Part shown: in pieces, positions 8,374 through 19,371 of the stretch
Position numbering within the stretch: position 1 is the stretch's first letter
Layout: every line of letters starts with the position of its first letter
Assembly (NCBI GenBank): GCA_963582065.1
Contig: CAUZRQ010000016.1
Location: 1-64,000, forward strand
Direction: 5' to 3'
Length of the DNA: 64,000 bases
From: UBA8437 sp963582065
Lineage (GTDB): Bacteria > Planctomycetota > Planctomycetia > Planctomycetales > Planctomycetaceae
Made by a program: the position numbers and the translations under genes
The notes under the pieces: generated by a model
Databases searched by the model: none
Told to the model about the DNA's origin: nothing
Seen by the model: the letters and a program-made list of their open reading frames with translations, nothing else

Positions 8374-9690
8374 CTAACCCCCCGCTTCATCATCACGGTC
8401 ACTGCCGGTTTCGGCGAGTCCGTTCTGCAGCGACAGGCCCCACAGCAACGCGGCCCGGACCATCACGCGGGCTCCCGGGACCAGTGCGGTCTCGTCGATG
8501 TCGAATTCCGGCGTGTGCAGCAAGTGTCCCTCCCCGAAGGAGCTGCCCAGGCGAAACATGCTCCCCGGAACCTTCTGCTGGTAGACCGAAAAGTCCTCCC
8601 CCCCCATGCTCGGCTGCTCGATCCTCCGCACCGCGTCCTTGCCGGCGACCGCCAGTGCCGCCTCTTCGATCGCCGTCGTTACACCGATGTCGTTGCGGAC
8701 CGCCTCGAGCGATGCGGGGAACGCGACATCGATCTCGGTCGCCGTCAACGATGCCACACCGGCGGCAATCTCCCGGATCCGCTGCTGCAACACCGTGTCG
8801 TCTCCGGTCGCCACGGTCCTCAACGAACCCAGCATCTCGACCTCGTCGGGAATCACGTTGGGAAGAGTGCCCCCACTGATGCGTCCGATCGAGAACACCG
8901 AGGGCTGCCGCGCATCGACACCCCGGGGGAGTTGGCTGTAGAGGGTCGAGGCGAGCGAGACGGCGGCGGCGAGCGGGTCGCGGGACTGGTGGGGTCGTGC
9001 GGCATGACCACCTTGTCCGTGCACCCGGATCTCCACCTCGTGGCACACGGCCGTCAGAGGCCCGAACCGGACACCGATCTCCCCGGCCGGACTCTCGGGA
9101 TCAACATGCAGCCCCAGGATCGCGTCGACACCGTCGACACCGCCCTGCTCGACCAGCCACTTCGCTCCCAGGCAGATCTCCTCGGCCGGTTGAAACAGGT
9201 ACCTCAGGTGCATCCCGCACCCCGGTTCCAGCCCGACACCGTTCGACCGCCCGGCCACCGCCATCGCGACACCCGCCACGATCGCCGAGTGGACATCGTG
9301 CCCGCAGGCATGCATCACGCCCTCACGACACGAGCGGTATTCAACCGACTTGGCATCCTGGATCTTCAACGCATCGATGTCGGCACGCAGCGCCACCCGC
9401 GGAGCATCGGGTGCGGGCTTCCCGACCGTGGCATCGACGATCAGGCCCAGCCCGTCCCGGAGCACCCGTGGCCGGAGCCCCACCTCGCCCAGTCGCCCGG
9501 CCAGGTACTCGGTCGTCTCCCGCTCCTGGCCGCTTGGCTCGGGATGCATGTGCATGTGCCGTCGGATCCCGACCAGGACCTGGCGATTCTCCTCGAGCCA
9601 CTCGTCGATCGGTCCACAGATCGACTCGACCGACTGGCGGGCGTAGTCGGAGACCGTCGCGTGCGAATTGCGGTTGGTGGGCTGGGTCAT
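8374..9690 (-). CDS. M20-family metal-dependent amidohydrolase (hippurate hydrolase / N-acyl-amino-acid hydrolase type)
   Basis: The product has 438 residues and matches the M20D peptidase family. Its elements are IRRHMHMHPEPSGQERET near residues 42-60, VALRADIDALKI (metal-ligand Asp region), the strong VMHACGHDVHSAIVAG motif with metal-binding His residues, FQPAEEICLGAKWL with the catalytic Glu pair, and the dimerisation-domain signature GQGGHAARPHQSRDPL. The C-terminal GGEDFSVYQQKVPGSMF motif is complete. Relatives remove acyl groups from N-acyl amino acids, hippurate or IAA conjugates with two bound metal ions. No signal peptide is seen, so it is cytosolic. It sits upstream of the carboxylate-amine ligase with a gap of 5 bases. 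Confidence 0.92.
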   Translation of the reverse strand: MTQPTNRNSHATVSDYARQSVESICGPIDEWLEENRQVLVGIRRHMHMHPEPSGQERETTEYLAGRLGEVGLRPRVLRDGLGLIVDATVGKPAPDAPRVALRADIDALKIQDAKSVEYRSCREGVMHACGHDVHSAIVAGVAMAVAGRSNGVGLEPGCGMHLRYLFQPAEEICLGAKWLVEQGGVDGVDAILGLHVDPESPAGEIGVRFGPLTAVCHEVEIRVHGQGGHAARPHQSRDPLAAAVSLASTLYSQLPRGVDARQPSVFSIGRISGGTLPNVIPDEVEMLGSLRTVATGDDTVLQQRIREIAAGVASLTATEIDVAFPASLEAVRNDIGVTTAIEEAALAVAGKDAVRRIEQPSMGGEDFSVYQQKVPGSMFRLGSSFGEGHLLHTPEFDIDETALVPGARVMVRAALLWGLSLQNGLAETGSDRDDEAGG

Positions 9691-9717
9691 CGTGGGACGT
9701 GCTCCAGGGAGGCCATC

Positions 9718-10701
9718 CTACCATGTCCAGTCGGTGACACCCTGCATGTTCACGATCCGATCGGCCGGCCACTCGCCAGCGTGCAGCTTGACGATCGTGT
9801 CGGCAACCATCTCGAAGGTGCCCTCGTGCGACTCGATGTCCAGCCCGGCGACGTGGCCGCTGAGCAGGACGTTGTCGAGTTCCAGCAGCGGGCTGTCCGT
9901 CGGCAACGGTTCGACCTCGAACACGTCCAGCCCGGCGGCACGAAGCGACCCGCCCCTGAGAGCCTCGATCAGGGCCGCCTCGTCGACCAGCGGTCCACGG
10001 GCGGTATTGATCAGCACGCTGCTGGATTTCATCTTCGCCAGCCGCTCGGCGTTGATCACGTGGTGCGTCTCGGCCATGTTCGGCAGGTGCAGCGAGACGT
10101 AATCGCAGCGCGGGAGCATGTCGTCGAGATCATCAACCAACTCGATCCGCCACGTCTCGACGAATTCCTGCTGCGGGTACGGTTCGAAGGCCAGCACGTT
10201 CATGCCCAGGCCCACGGCACGCGTCGCCACGGCGCGGCCGATGCGACCCAGCCCCACGATGCCGATCGTGCTGCCCATCACGCGGGGGTGCGGCTCGCGG
10301 ACCCAGCGACCGCTCATGACCCGGTCGTGTCGCTGGGGAAACCCGCGGGCCACGCCCATCAGCAACGCGATCGTGTGTTCGGCCACCGCATGGTGGTTGA
10401 CCCCGGGCGTGACCGTGACAACCACGCCCTGCTCGTCGCAGGCGGCGAGATCGACCGCATCGAAACCGACACCGCTCCGCGAAATCACCCGCAGGTCGGG
10501 CAACGACTCGATCACCTGGCGAGTGTAGGGCTCGGACCCGGCCGAGATCGCCGAAACGCCCGCCATCTGGGCGATCAGGTTGCCCTCGACAAACAGGTCG
10601 ACACTGCGATCGACCGGTTCGACGTCAAACCCGGCGTTGGCGAGAATCTCGAAATGCGGACCACCGTCCGCGTTGACCGATGTGCTGACGACCTTGGGCA
10701 T
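9718..10701 (-). CDS. D-isomer-specific 2-hydroxyacid dehydrogenase (phosphoglycerate dehydrogenase-like)
   Basis: The product has 327 residues. An N-terminal catalytic domain (VISRSGVGFDAVDLAACDEQ) surrounds the NAD-binding Rossmann domain with TIGIVGLGRIGRAVATRA near residue 145. The conserved substrate Arg is in LINTARGPLVDEAALIEAL, the Glu in FEVEPLPTDSPLL, and the catalytic His in LLSGHVAGLDIES. It is close to SerA in type but has no C-terminal ACT domain, so serine feedback through ACT is not expected. Relatives reduce 2-keto acids to D-2-hydroxyacids with NAD(P)H. It lies 27 bases upstream of the M20 gene on the same strand. Serine synthesis or glyoxylate-type reduction are both possible. 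Confidence 0.9.
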   Translation of the reverse strand: MPKVVSTSVNADGGPHFEILANAGFDVEPVDRSVDLFVEGNLIAQMAGVSAISAGSEPYTRQVIESLPDLRVISRSGVGFDAVDLAACDEQGVVVTVTPGVNHHAVAEHTIALLMGVARGFPQRHDRVMSGRWVREPHPRVMGSTIGIVGLGRIGRAVATRAVGLGMNVLAFEPYPQQEFVETWRIELVDDLDDMLPRCDYVSLHLPNMAETHHVINAERLAKMKSSSVLINTARGPLVDEAALIEALRGGSLRAAGLDVFEVEPLPTDSPLLELDNVLLSGHVAGLDIESHEGTFEMVADTIVKLHAGEWPADRIVNMQGVTDWTW

Positions 10702-10789
10702 GAGACCTGCGGTTCTTCTGCTGGGGGTGAGTGAGTCAAAACGCTCACCCTAGCGAAGAGACTTTTCGCTTGCCAGCGGTGCCGGGCGA

Positions 10790-12232
10790 TCAGGCGTTGG
10801 AGAACAAACGCCGCAGCGGTTCACCCCGCTCGAGCATCGGCACCGGACGCCCCTGAGCGTCCGGAAGACGGATGTCGTGTCCGATGCCCAGCGAGTCGAA
10901 GATCGTCGCCGCCAGGTCCTCGGGGCTGACCGGGTTCTCGGCCGGGTAGGCCGCATCGGCATCCGAGCGGCCGTGCATCTCGCCGCCTCGAATCCCCGCT
11001 CCGGCCAACACGCAGGGGAAACAGTGACTCCAGTGACCACGGCCCCAGGCCGACGTGTCCGGCTTGGGTGTGCGACCGATCTCCCCGACCGCCACCACCA
11101 ACGTTTCCTCGAGCAGGCCGCGTTGATCGAGGTCGTCGATCAGGGCCGCGTAGGCCTGGTCGAAACCGGGCAGCAGGTACTTTTCGAGATCGGCACTGGT
11201 GCGGTGCGAATCCCAGCTGTAGCCGTCGGGAGCATCCCACAGCACGGTCACGAACCGGCAACCCGCCTCAACCATCCGACGACCCATCAGGCACGACTGG
11301 CCGAACAGGTGACGACCGTAGCGGTCTCTCAGGGCCGCCTGCTCACGACGGATGTCCAGGGCACTGCGGATCTTATCGGACGTCACCAGCGACAGGGCCT
11401 GCTGGCGGATACCGTGGTAGTCCCGCATCCGCCTGGCCGTTTCGATTTCGCGGCGGGCGATGTCGAATTGTTCCAGCAGACCGCGGCGGCGGTCGAGCCG
11501 ATCGAGACCGATTTCGGTCTCGGGCACAATCCCCTTGATCCGAAAGTCCAGTTCCTTGTCGTCACAGACCCGGAAAAACGGGTTGTCGGTCTTGCTCTTC
11601 TTGCGGATGTCCGTCGCCAGCCCGTTGTAGGCCCGGCCCAGCCAACCGGCGTACTGGCCGGTGCGGTCGTAACTCTGCAGGTGACCCAGGCGGTTGGGCA
11701 GGTAGACGTAGTCGGGGAAATCGCGGAGATGTGAACCGGGCGAGTGCTGTTCGACGTACTCGACCACCGAACCCATCGCCGGCCAATCGGTCTCGCGGGC
11801 GTTGACATCGTTGCCGTTGGCAGCGGTCCGGGTCCAGGCGTGACCGGTCTGGATGTAGTGGCAGGCGTTGTGGTCGTTGTGCGGATGCGTCATCGTGCGG
11901 ATGACGTTGAACTTGTCCGAGATGGCGGCCATCCGCGGCAGCTTCTCGCTGATCAGCAGGCCCGGTGTCCTCGAGGCGATCGGCTTCAGAGGACCGCGGA
12001 TCTTGCTGGCCGCCGACGGCTTCATGTCGAAGCTCTCGAGCTGACTCGGGCCACCGAAGAGGAACAGGAACATCACCGACTTGGCACGCCCCCCCGTGGC
12101 CGCCCGCACGCTTTCAGCCGCCAGCAGTTGAGACGCCGATGTCCCGAACAAGCCGGCACCGCCGACGCGGAGCAGGTCGCGACGGGAGAGACCGTTGCAG
12201 ACCGACCGGCTGCGGGTATTGATGGTCAGCAT
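10790..12232 (-). CDS. Tat-exported DUF1501 family protein
   Basis: The product has 480 residues and begins with a twin-arginine signal (GLSRRDLLRVGGAGLFG). After the signal comes the family signature SVMFLFLFGGPSQLESFDMKP, then the conserved HPHNDHNACHYIQTGHA and the C-terminal segment VAVGEIGRTPKPD with GRGHWSHCFPCVLAGAG. DUF1501 proteins resemble the sulfatase/alkaline-phosphatase superfamily and are numerous in planctomycetes, usually beside DUF1549/DUF1553 cytochrome-like genes. Here the nearest such gene is about 36 kb away. The gene has its own likely promoter upstream and is separated from the dehydrogenase by 88 bases. Confidence 0.93.
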   Translation of the reverse strand: MLTINTRSRSVCNGLSRRDLLRVGGAGLFGTSASQLLAAESVRAATGGRAKSVMFLFLFGGPSQLESFDMKPSAASKIRGPLKPIASRTPGLLISEKLPRMAAISDKFNVIRTMTHPHNDHNACHYIQTGHAWTRTAANGNDVNARETDWPAMGSVVEYVEQHSPGSHLRDFPDYVYLPNRLGHLQSYDRTGQYAGWLGRAYNGLATDIRKKSKTDNPFFRVCDDKELDFRIKGIVPETEIGLDRLDRRRGLLEQFDIARREIETARRMRDYHGIRQQALSLVTSDKIRSALDIRREQAALRDRYGRHLFGQSCLMGRRMVEAGCRFVTVLWDAPDGYSWDSHRTSADLEKYLLPGFDQAYAALIDDLDQRGLLEETLVVAVGEIGRTPKPDTSAWGRGHWSHCFPCVLAGAGIRGGEMHGRSDADAAYPAENPVSPEDLAATIFDSLGIGHDIRLPDAQGRPVPMLERGEPLRRLFSNA

Positions 12233-12265
12233 GGCACGAGTTCCGGAACGACTGCCAGTGGCCCT

Positions 12266-12295
12266 ATTCTAACCGTCGGCTACCCGGCGTGTCAT
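12266..12295 (-). promoter_or_regulatory. Candidate sigma-70-type promoter of the DUF1501 gene
   Basis: On the minus strand, ATGACA (12295-12290; five of six -35 consensus bases) is followed after 18 bases by TAGAAT (12271-12266; five of six -10 bases). Transcription would begin near 12258, giving a leader of about 25 bases before the start at 12232. This is a sequence match only. Confidence 0.5.
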
Positions 12296-12331
12296 CCTGA
12301 GTCGAGTTGGAGAACGGTTGGACCGCCCCCC

Positions 12332-13414
12332 CTAGGGCTTGACCGCCGGCACCACTCGGCCGTAGACGATGAACGTCAGTGGTTCATCGCGGCCCTCGAT
12401 CGTCAAACTGAACGTCTCGCGAATCTCGGCCAACCCGCCGGGAGCCGTCACCGTCAGCGGCAGCACGTGGACGCGACGTTTCGAATTGGGCAGCTTCGTG
12501 CGAAACGCTCCGCTCGAACTCCCCGCCTCGATCCTCGAGATCCGGAAGTCCTTGCGGGCCTTGATCACCACCGAGACACGCTTGGCACGATCGGGAACCA
12601 GCGATCCCAGCGAGACCACTCCACCGGCCATCGGGCTGATCGTGAACTCCGACTCGACGGTCGCTTCGACCAGCACCGGGATGCGAGGAGCCTTCTTGTC
12701 GTCGGTGACCAGCACGATCGTCTCGCGAAGCAGCCCGGCCGGTGCCGAGGGTTTGAGCTCGATGACCAGGTCGTACCGCACGTCGTGGAACTTCGAGAGA
12801 AAGCCCAGGCGACGAACCTCCGCCCGCTTGGTCTCCTCGAGCCGGGCAGACAGGTGCGGAGAGCTGACCTCGATCTGCTTGACCGACCAGTTGGCCCGGC
12901 CGGCGTAACGCAGCTTCAGAGTGCGGCTGGCCCCCTCGCCCTGGTCCACTCCGGTGAAGTCGGCCGAACCCGGAGTCAGCACCAGGTCCTTGCGGACCCG
13001 CGCGGTGACCGGGATCTTCACCTCGGCGAACGTCGGCTGGTCGAAGATCACCGTCAGCACTGCCGTTTTTTTCGTGTCGTTGTTGCGGGTCTTCCGCATG
13101 TCCATCGTCACATCGATCGAGGCCACCTCGCCGCTGACGAGCGTCGTTTGGCTGGGTCGGGCAACCGAGCAGCCACATGTGGTCTTCACACCTGCAATGT
13201 GGACCGTCTCGCGGTAGAGGTTCTTGAGCTGGAACCGATGAGTTACCTTCGAGGTCATCGCGATGACGCCGAAGTCGTGTGACCTCGATTCGAACATCTT
13301 CTCGGCCCACGTCGGCTCGGCGGCCCGCGACGAGTTGGCGACGACCGCCAGTCCGCAGGCGACCATCACCAACAGACGGCTGGCCCTCTCGCAATCAACT
13401 TTCGCAACGCTCAT
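12332..13414 (-). CDS. Secreted DUF1573-domain protein
   Basis: The product has 360 residues from the ATG at 13414, chosen because a perfect GGAGG lies eight bases upstream and a promoter lies just behind it; the open frame continues further but has no support. A Sec signal peptide (RLLVMVACGLAVVANSSRAA) precedes a DUF1573 beta-sandwich with the hallmark SHDFGVIAMTSKVTHRFQL and the Cys pair of VKTTCGCSVARPSQTTL, followed by further Ig-like or ASH-like domains. DUF1573 proteins are exported and very common in planctomycetes and Bacteroidetes; their role is unknown, probably structural or binding. It is divergent from the thioredoxin/NHL gene. Confidence 0.85.
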   Translation of the reverse strand: MSVAKVDCERASRLLVMVACGLAVVANSSRAAEPTWAEKMFESRSHDFGVIAMTSKVTHRFQLKNLYRETVHIAGVKTTCGCSVARPSQTTLVSGEVASIDVTMDMRKTRNNDTKKTAVLTVIFDQPTFAEVKIPVTARVRKDLVLTPGSADFTGVDQGEGASRTLKLRYAGRANWSVKQIEVSSPHLSARLEETKRAEVRRLGFLSKFHDVRYDLVIELKPSAPAGLLRETIVLVTDDKKAPRIPVLVEATVESEFTISPMAGGVVSLGSLVPDRAKRVSVVIKARKDFRISRIEAGSSSGAFRTKLPNSKRRVHVLPLTVTAPGGLAEIRETFSLTIEGRDEPLTFIVYGRVVPAVKP

Positions 13415-13434
13415 GGTCTCGGCCTCCATGCACG

Positions 13435-13464
13435 ACGATAAGTCGACTTGTTCGGCAATGTCAA
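13435..13464 (-). promoter_or_regulatory. Candidate sigma-70 promoter of the DUF1573 gene
   Basis: On the minus strand a perfect TTGACA (13464-13459) is followed after 18 bases by TATCGT (13440-13435). A GGAGG ribosome-binding site lies between it and the ATG at 13414. The expected transcript start is near 13428. Confidence 0.6.
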
Positions 13465-13627
13465 CGGCGACTCCGTTGGACGAATGTCGTATGCCGGGAC
13501 CAACACCCAACCCGCATTTGCAGGGTTCGGGGATGATGGGATACGATGAAGCCGTGCGGGCTAGCGATAACCGTTTTGACACCGTACACCACAACACGGC
13601 AATTTCGACCGGAGGTCGACCCTCGTG

Positions 13628-15787
<2,160 letters not shown>

Positions 15788-15829
15788 ACGGCCTGCCGGC
15801 ACCGGCGCGACGGGTTTGACGAAGTCCGT

Positions 15830-15851
15830 ACCACCGACTACGATCGGTGGT
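15830..15851 (+). other. Perfect hairpin between the NHL gene and rpsB
   Basis: ACCACCGA (15830-15837), loop CTACGA, then TCGGTGGT (15844-15851): an eight-base perfect stem. No U-tract follows, so it is not a classic intrinsic terminator. It could end the upstream transcript or lie in the rpsB leader; the sequence does not decide. Confidence 0.4.
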
Positions 15852-15903
15852 TCGCTCTGATTCTCACCCCCCGTCCGGTCATTGCTCCGCGGAGAGTGCC
15901 GTT

Positions 15904-16644
15904 GTGGCTGATATCGTCGTCAAGGACATCCTGGAAGCCGGCATCCATTACGGGCACCGTACCAGTCGGTGGAACCCGAAGATGCGGCCCTACATCTACG
16001 GTCGTCGGAACCTGATTCACATCATCGATGTGAAGGAGACGATCCGTGGCCTGATGCGGGCCAAGAAATATCTCAAGCAGGTCGCCGCCAACGGCAGCCT
16101 GGTGCTGTTCGTCGGCACCAAGCGACAGGCCGTCGGACCGGTCTCCGAAGCCGCCGAATCGTGCGGTATGCCGTTCGTCAACGAGCGGTGGCTGGGTGGC
16201 ACCCTGACCAACTATCGCACCATCCGCAGTCGTCTCAACCGGCTCGAGGAACTCGAGTTGCTGGAGGAGAGCGGCGAGATGCTGACGTTTTCGAAGAAGC
16301 GGCAGAGTTCGCTGACGCGGGAGCGACGCAAGATCCACCGCAACCTGTCGGGGATCCGCGACATGGGCCGGCTGCCCGAAGCGTTGGTGGTCGTGGACCC
16401 GGGCCGCGAATACAACTGCGTCCGCGAAGCACGAATCCTGGGCATCAACGTGATCGCCCTGATCGATACCGATTCCGATCCGGATACCATCGACCTGCCG
16501 ATTCCCGGCAATGACGACAGCATCCGGTCGATCCGACTCATCCTCGATCATCTCGCCGACGCGGTCAAAGAAGGCAAGGCGATGGTGCCCGAGGAGAAGC
16601 CGGTGCCGCACAAGGACGAGCCCAAGGCGAGACCGACGCGTTAG
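15904..16644 (+). CDS. rpsB: 30S ribosomal protein S2
   Basis: The product has 246 residues from a GTG at 15904, preceded by a GGAGAG-type ribosome-binding site; the open frame runs upstream without support. The S2 sequence is clear from the start: DILEAGIHYGHRTSRWNPKM, YIYGRRNLIHIIDVKET, LVLFVGTKRQAVGPV, NERWLGGTLTNYRTIRSR, and ALVVVDPGREYNCVREA. It is a component of the small ribosomal subunit. It leads the classic rpsB-tsf-pyrH-frr order that is conserved widely in bacteria. The C-terminus is a short charged tail (KPVPHKDEPKARPTR). Confidence 0.98.
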   Translation: MADIVVKDILEAGIHYGHRTSRWNPKMRPYIYGRRNLIHIIDVKETIRGLMRAKKYLKQVAANGSLVLFVGTKRQAVGPVSEAAESCGMPFVNERWLGGTLTNYRTIRSRLNRLEELELLEESGEMLTFSKKRQSSLTRERRKIHRNLSGIRDMGRLPEALVVVDPGREYNCVREARILGINVIALIDTDSDPDTIDLPIPGNDDSIRSIRLILDHLADAVKEGKAMVPEEKPVPHKDEPKARPTR

Positions 16645-16801
16645 TGGCCTCCCGCGGGCAATCCCACGCGACGACACCCGGCCACACGCCGGCCCCGGCG
16701 CCTGGTCCCCCGGGCGAGATGTTCTTCCGAGACCGCTTGCCGCAACCAGGCCACCAGGACGGCCATCTCACACACGCTGAATTCACGCGAGGAGACTCTC
16801 G

Positions 16802-17638
16802 ATGGCGGAAATCACTGCCTCACAGGTCAAGGAACTGAGACAGTTGACCGACCTGCCGATGATGGAATGCAAGCGGGCGCTGGTCGAAGCCGACGGCGAC
16901 CAGGAGCAGGCGATCGCGATCCTCAAGGAACAGAACCATAAGGTGATGCTCAAGCGGGCCGACAACGCCACCTCCGAAGGCCGCATCGCCATCGCCGTCG
17001 CCGACGACGGATCGACCGCGGCGATGATCGAACTGCAGTGCGAATCGGCACCGGTGGCCAACAACGACGAATTTCAGGCGCTGGCCGAAAACTGCGCCCG
17101 GCAACTGCTGACCGGACCTGGAGCCGACGACCCCGACGCGCTGCTCGACCAGCCGTCGCCCGACGACGACTCGCGGACACTCCGCGAGTCCTACGAAGAA
17201 GTGGTCAACAAGATCCGCGAGAAGATCGTGCTGGCGAAGGTGACCCGCGTCGACGGACCGGTCGCCGGGTACGTGCACCACGACGGCAAGACCGGCGTCC
17301 TGTTCGTGGCCAGCGGCGAGGACTCCTCGGCCGAGGTGATCCGCGATGTCGCCATGCACATCGCCGCCATGAACTCGGCGGTGGTCAACCCCGAGGATCT
17401 CGATGCGGCGGAGGTCGATGAAGCACGCGAACGACTCGCCGAGGAAGCTCGGGCAACGGGCAAGCCGGAGAACATCATCGAGAAGATCGTCGAGGGCCGG
17501 ATCAAGGTCTTCTACCAGGAACAGGGCGTGCTCAGTGCCCAGCAGTTCGTCAAGGAGGAGTCGAAGACGGTCAGCCAGGTGCTCGCCGAAAGCGGACTGA
17601 CCGCCAGTGGTTTCACCCGCTGGGTGCTCGGCAACTAG
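16802..17638 (+). CDS. tsf: Translation elongation factor Ts
   Basis: The product has 278 residues and is preceded by GAGGAG about six bases before the ATG. The N-terminal UBA-like domain reads VKELRQLTDLPMMECKRALV, followed by the linker EQNHKVMLKRADNATSEGRI and the core domain. EF-Ts exchanges GDP for GTP on EF-Tu. The C-terminal region IIEKIVEGRIKVFYQEQ is typical. It follows rpsB after a 157-base spacer in which I see no gene, and precedes pyrH. Confidence 0.98.
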   Translation: MAEITASQVKELRQLTDLPMMECKRALVEADGDQEQAIAILKEQNHKVMLKRADNATSEGRIAIAVADDGSTAAMIELQCESAPVANNDEFQALAENCARQLLTGPGADDPDALLDQPSPDDDSRTLRESYEEVVNKIREKIVLAKVTRVDGPVAGYVHHDGKTGVLFVASGEDSSAEVIRDVAMHIAAMNSAVVNPEDLDAAEVDEARERLAEEARATGKPENIIEKIVEGRIKVFYQEQGVLSAQQFVKEESKTVSQVLAESGLTASGFTRWVLGN

Positions 17639-17690
17639 CCAACAGCCACTCGACTCTCCCCAGATCGACACCCCGGGGATCCGGATTACG

Positions 17691-18440
17691 ATGACCGACC
17701 AAGCGTCCCAGGAATCCACCTTCGGCCGCGTGCTGCTGAAATTGAGCGGCGAGAGTTTCTGCCGCAGCGGCGAATCGGGGATCAGCATGGCCGAGGTGGC
17801 CTCGATCTCTGAACAGATCCAGCGAGTCGTCGACAGCGGAGTGCAACTGGCGATCGTCTGCGGGGGCGGCAATATCCTCCGGGGAAAGCACTTCGCCTCG
17901 GTCAGCCACGCGATCAACGCCCCCACCGCTCACTACATGGGCATGCTCGCTACCGTCATCAACGGCCTGGCGCTGCAGGACGCTCTGGAAAATGCCGGGG
18001 TGCCCACCCGGCTGCAATCGGCGATCCGGATGGAGGGCGTGGCCGAACCGTTCATCCGGCGACGCTGCGTGAGACACCTCGAGAAGGGGCGAGTGGTGAT
18101 CCTGGCCGCCGGCACCGGCAGCCCGTTCGTGACCACCGACACCGCCGCCGCACTGCGAGCCCGTGAAATCGATGCCGATGTCGTGCTCAAGGCGACCCGC
18201 GTTGACGGGATCTACTCCGAAGACCCCGAGAAGAACCCCCACGCGGTCCGCTACAACGAGATCACCTACCAGGACGTTCTGCGGCAGGGACTCGAGGTGA
18301 TGGACGCTCAGGCCATTCACCACTGCATGGAGCACCGGCTGCCGATCGTGGTCTTCAACTACCAGAAGAAAGGCAATATCGAGCGGGCGATCGCCGGTGA
18401 ACGCATCGGTACCAGGGTGATCGCCACGCCGGACGAGTAG
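17691..18440 (+). CDS. pyrH: UMP kinase
   Basis: The product has 249 residues from the ATG at 17691. The amino-acid-kinase fold is clear: RVLLKLSGESFCRSGESG, then LAIVCGGGNILRGK, ALQDALENAGVPTRLQSAI, VILAAGTGSPFVTTDTAAAL and the C-terminal VFNYQKKGNIERAIAGE. PyrH phosphorylates UMP to UDP in pyrimidine nucleotide synthesis and is hexameric and allosterically regulated in bacteria. The gene lies 52 bases after tsf and 81 before frr. The window also encodes the carbamoyl-phosphate synthase large subunit about 10 kb away. Confidence 0.97.
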   Translation: MTDQASQESTFGRVLLKLSGESFCRSGESGISMAEVASISEQIQRVVDSGVQLAIVCGGGNILRGKHFASVSHAINAPTAHYMGMLATVINGLALQDALENAGVPTRLQSAIRMEGVAEPFIRRRCVRHLEKGRVVILAAGTGSPFVTTDTAAALRAREIDADVVLKATRVDGIYSEDPEKNPHAVRYNEITYQDVLRQGLEVMDAQAIHHCMEHRLPIVVFNYQKKGNIERAIAGERIGTRVIATPDE

Positions 18441-18521
18441 TCGCACCCGCCTTGCATGACCGTCTGCATCGGGTACCTTTGATGCCACGACGGCTTCGGA
18501 CAGCAACGACGGACGACAACG

Positions 18522-19082
18522 ATGGACCGGGACGGGATTCTGTTGGATTGTGAAGAGCGGATGGAGAAGGCGGCCGGCGTTTTCCAAGGGCAGTTGCAAG
18601 GACTCCGGACCGGGCGAGCGACTCCCTCAATGGTCGACTCCCTGCGGGTCGAGGCCTACGGGGCACCGACTCCGCTGAAACAACTGGCCAACATCAGCGT
18701 CCCCGAGCCACAGCAGATCGTGATCCGGCCGTTCGATCCCGGGGTGATCAACGACATCGTCAAGGCGATCCAGACCAGCGAACTCGGCCTGGCTCCCAAC
18801 TCCGACGGCCGGCTGGTGCGGCTCAACATTCCCGCACTCTCCACCGAACGCCGCCGCCAACTGGTCTCGCGGGTCAAGGAACTGGCCGAGGAGGCCCGCG
18901 TGGCGATCCGCAACGTCCGCCGAGATGCCAACAAGCAAGCCGAGCAGGGCGAGAAGCAGAAGCAGTTCTCCGAGGACGACCGCGACCAGACGAAGGACGA
19001 GATCCAGGAGCTGACCAAGCGGTTCGAGGGGAAGGTCAACGACCTCGCGTCGTCGAAAGAGACCGAGGTGATGGACGAGTAG
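18522..19082 (+). CDS. frr: Ribosome recycling factor
   Basis: The product has 186 residues, the normal length. It shows the RRF three-helix-bundle pattern: MEKAAGVFQGQLQGLRTGRA, PTPLKQLANISVPEPQQIVI, IVKAIQTSELGLAPNSDGR, LNIPALSTERRRQLV and VRRDANKQAEQGEKQKQFSE. RRF with EF-G splits post-termination ribosomes. It closes the rpsB-tsf-pyrH-frr cluster. The convergent yidD-rnpA unit ends 37 bases further on. Confidence 0.98.
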   Translation: MDRDGILLDCEERMEKAAGVFQGQLQGLRTGRATPSMVDSLRVEAYGAPTPLKQLANISVPEPQQIVIRPFDPGVINDIVKAIQTSELGLAPNSDGRLVRLNIPALSTERRRQLVSRVKELAEEARVAIRNVRRDANKQAEQGEKQKQFSEDDRDQTKDEIQELTKRFEGKVNDLASSKETEVMDE

Positions 19083-19119
19083 CCGGTTGGACGGGAATCC
19101 CGGCACGCGGCGGAGCGGC

Positions 19120-19371
19120 TTACGGGGGATCTTCTCCCCCCGGATGCCATGGGTGGCACCGGCAGATCCTCTTCAGCCCCCGCCACGCCCCCCGGATCGG
19201 ACCGTACTTCTCGACGGCACCGATCATGTAGTGGCTGCAGGTCGGCTGAAACCGGCATTGCCGCCCGATGATCGGACTCAGTGTCCACTGGTAGACTCGG
19301 ACCAGGCCGACCAGGACCCACGCCATCGCTTGGCCCGGCACACCCACCACGCCTCGAGGCGACCGTGTCAT
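19120..19371 (-). CDS. yidD: Membrane protein insertion efficiency factor YidD
   Basis: The product has 83 residues with the short amphipathic YidD signature VRVYQWTLSPIIGRQCRFQP followed by TCSHYMIGAVEKYGPIRG and GLKRICRCHPWHPGG, including the conserved Cys pair. YidD is thought to assist YidC/Sec insertion of inner-membrane proteins. Its ATG at 19371 overlaps the stop of rnpA by four bases (ATGA), the usual coupled rnpA-yidD arrangement. yidC, rpmH and dnaA, common neighbours elsewhere, are not in this window. Confidence 0.95.
   Translation of the reverse strand: MTRSPRGVVGVPGQAMAWVLVGLVRVYQWTLSPIIGRQCRFQPTCSHYMIGAVEKYGPIRGAWRGLKRICRCHPWHPGGEDPP

Noticed and set aside
8515..10734. 739-codon plus-strand frame opposite the M20 and dehydrogenase genes
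   Set aside because: It is the antisense of two clear enzymes; the composition (His, Arg, Asp, Gln) is that of reverse-read GC-rich codons.
15830..15851. Intrinsic terminator after the NHL gene
   Set aside because: The stem is perfect but no U-run follows, so it is listed only as a hairpin.
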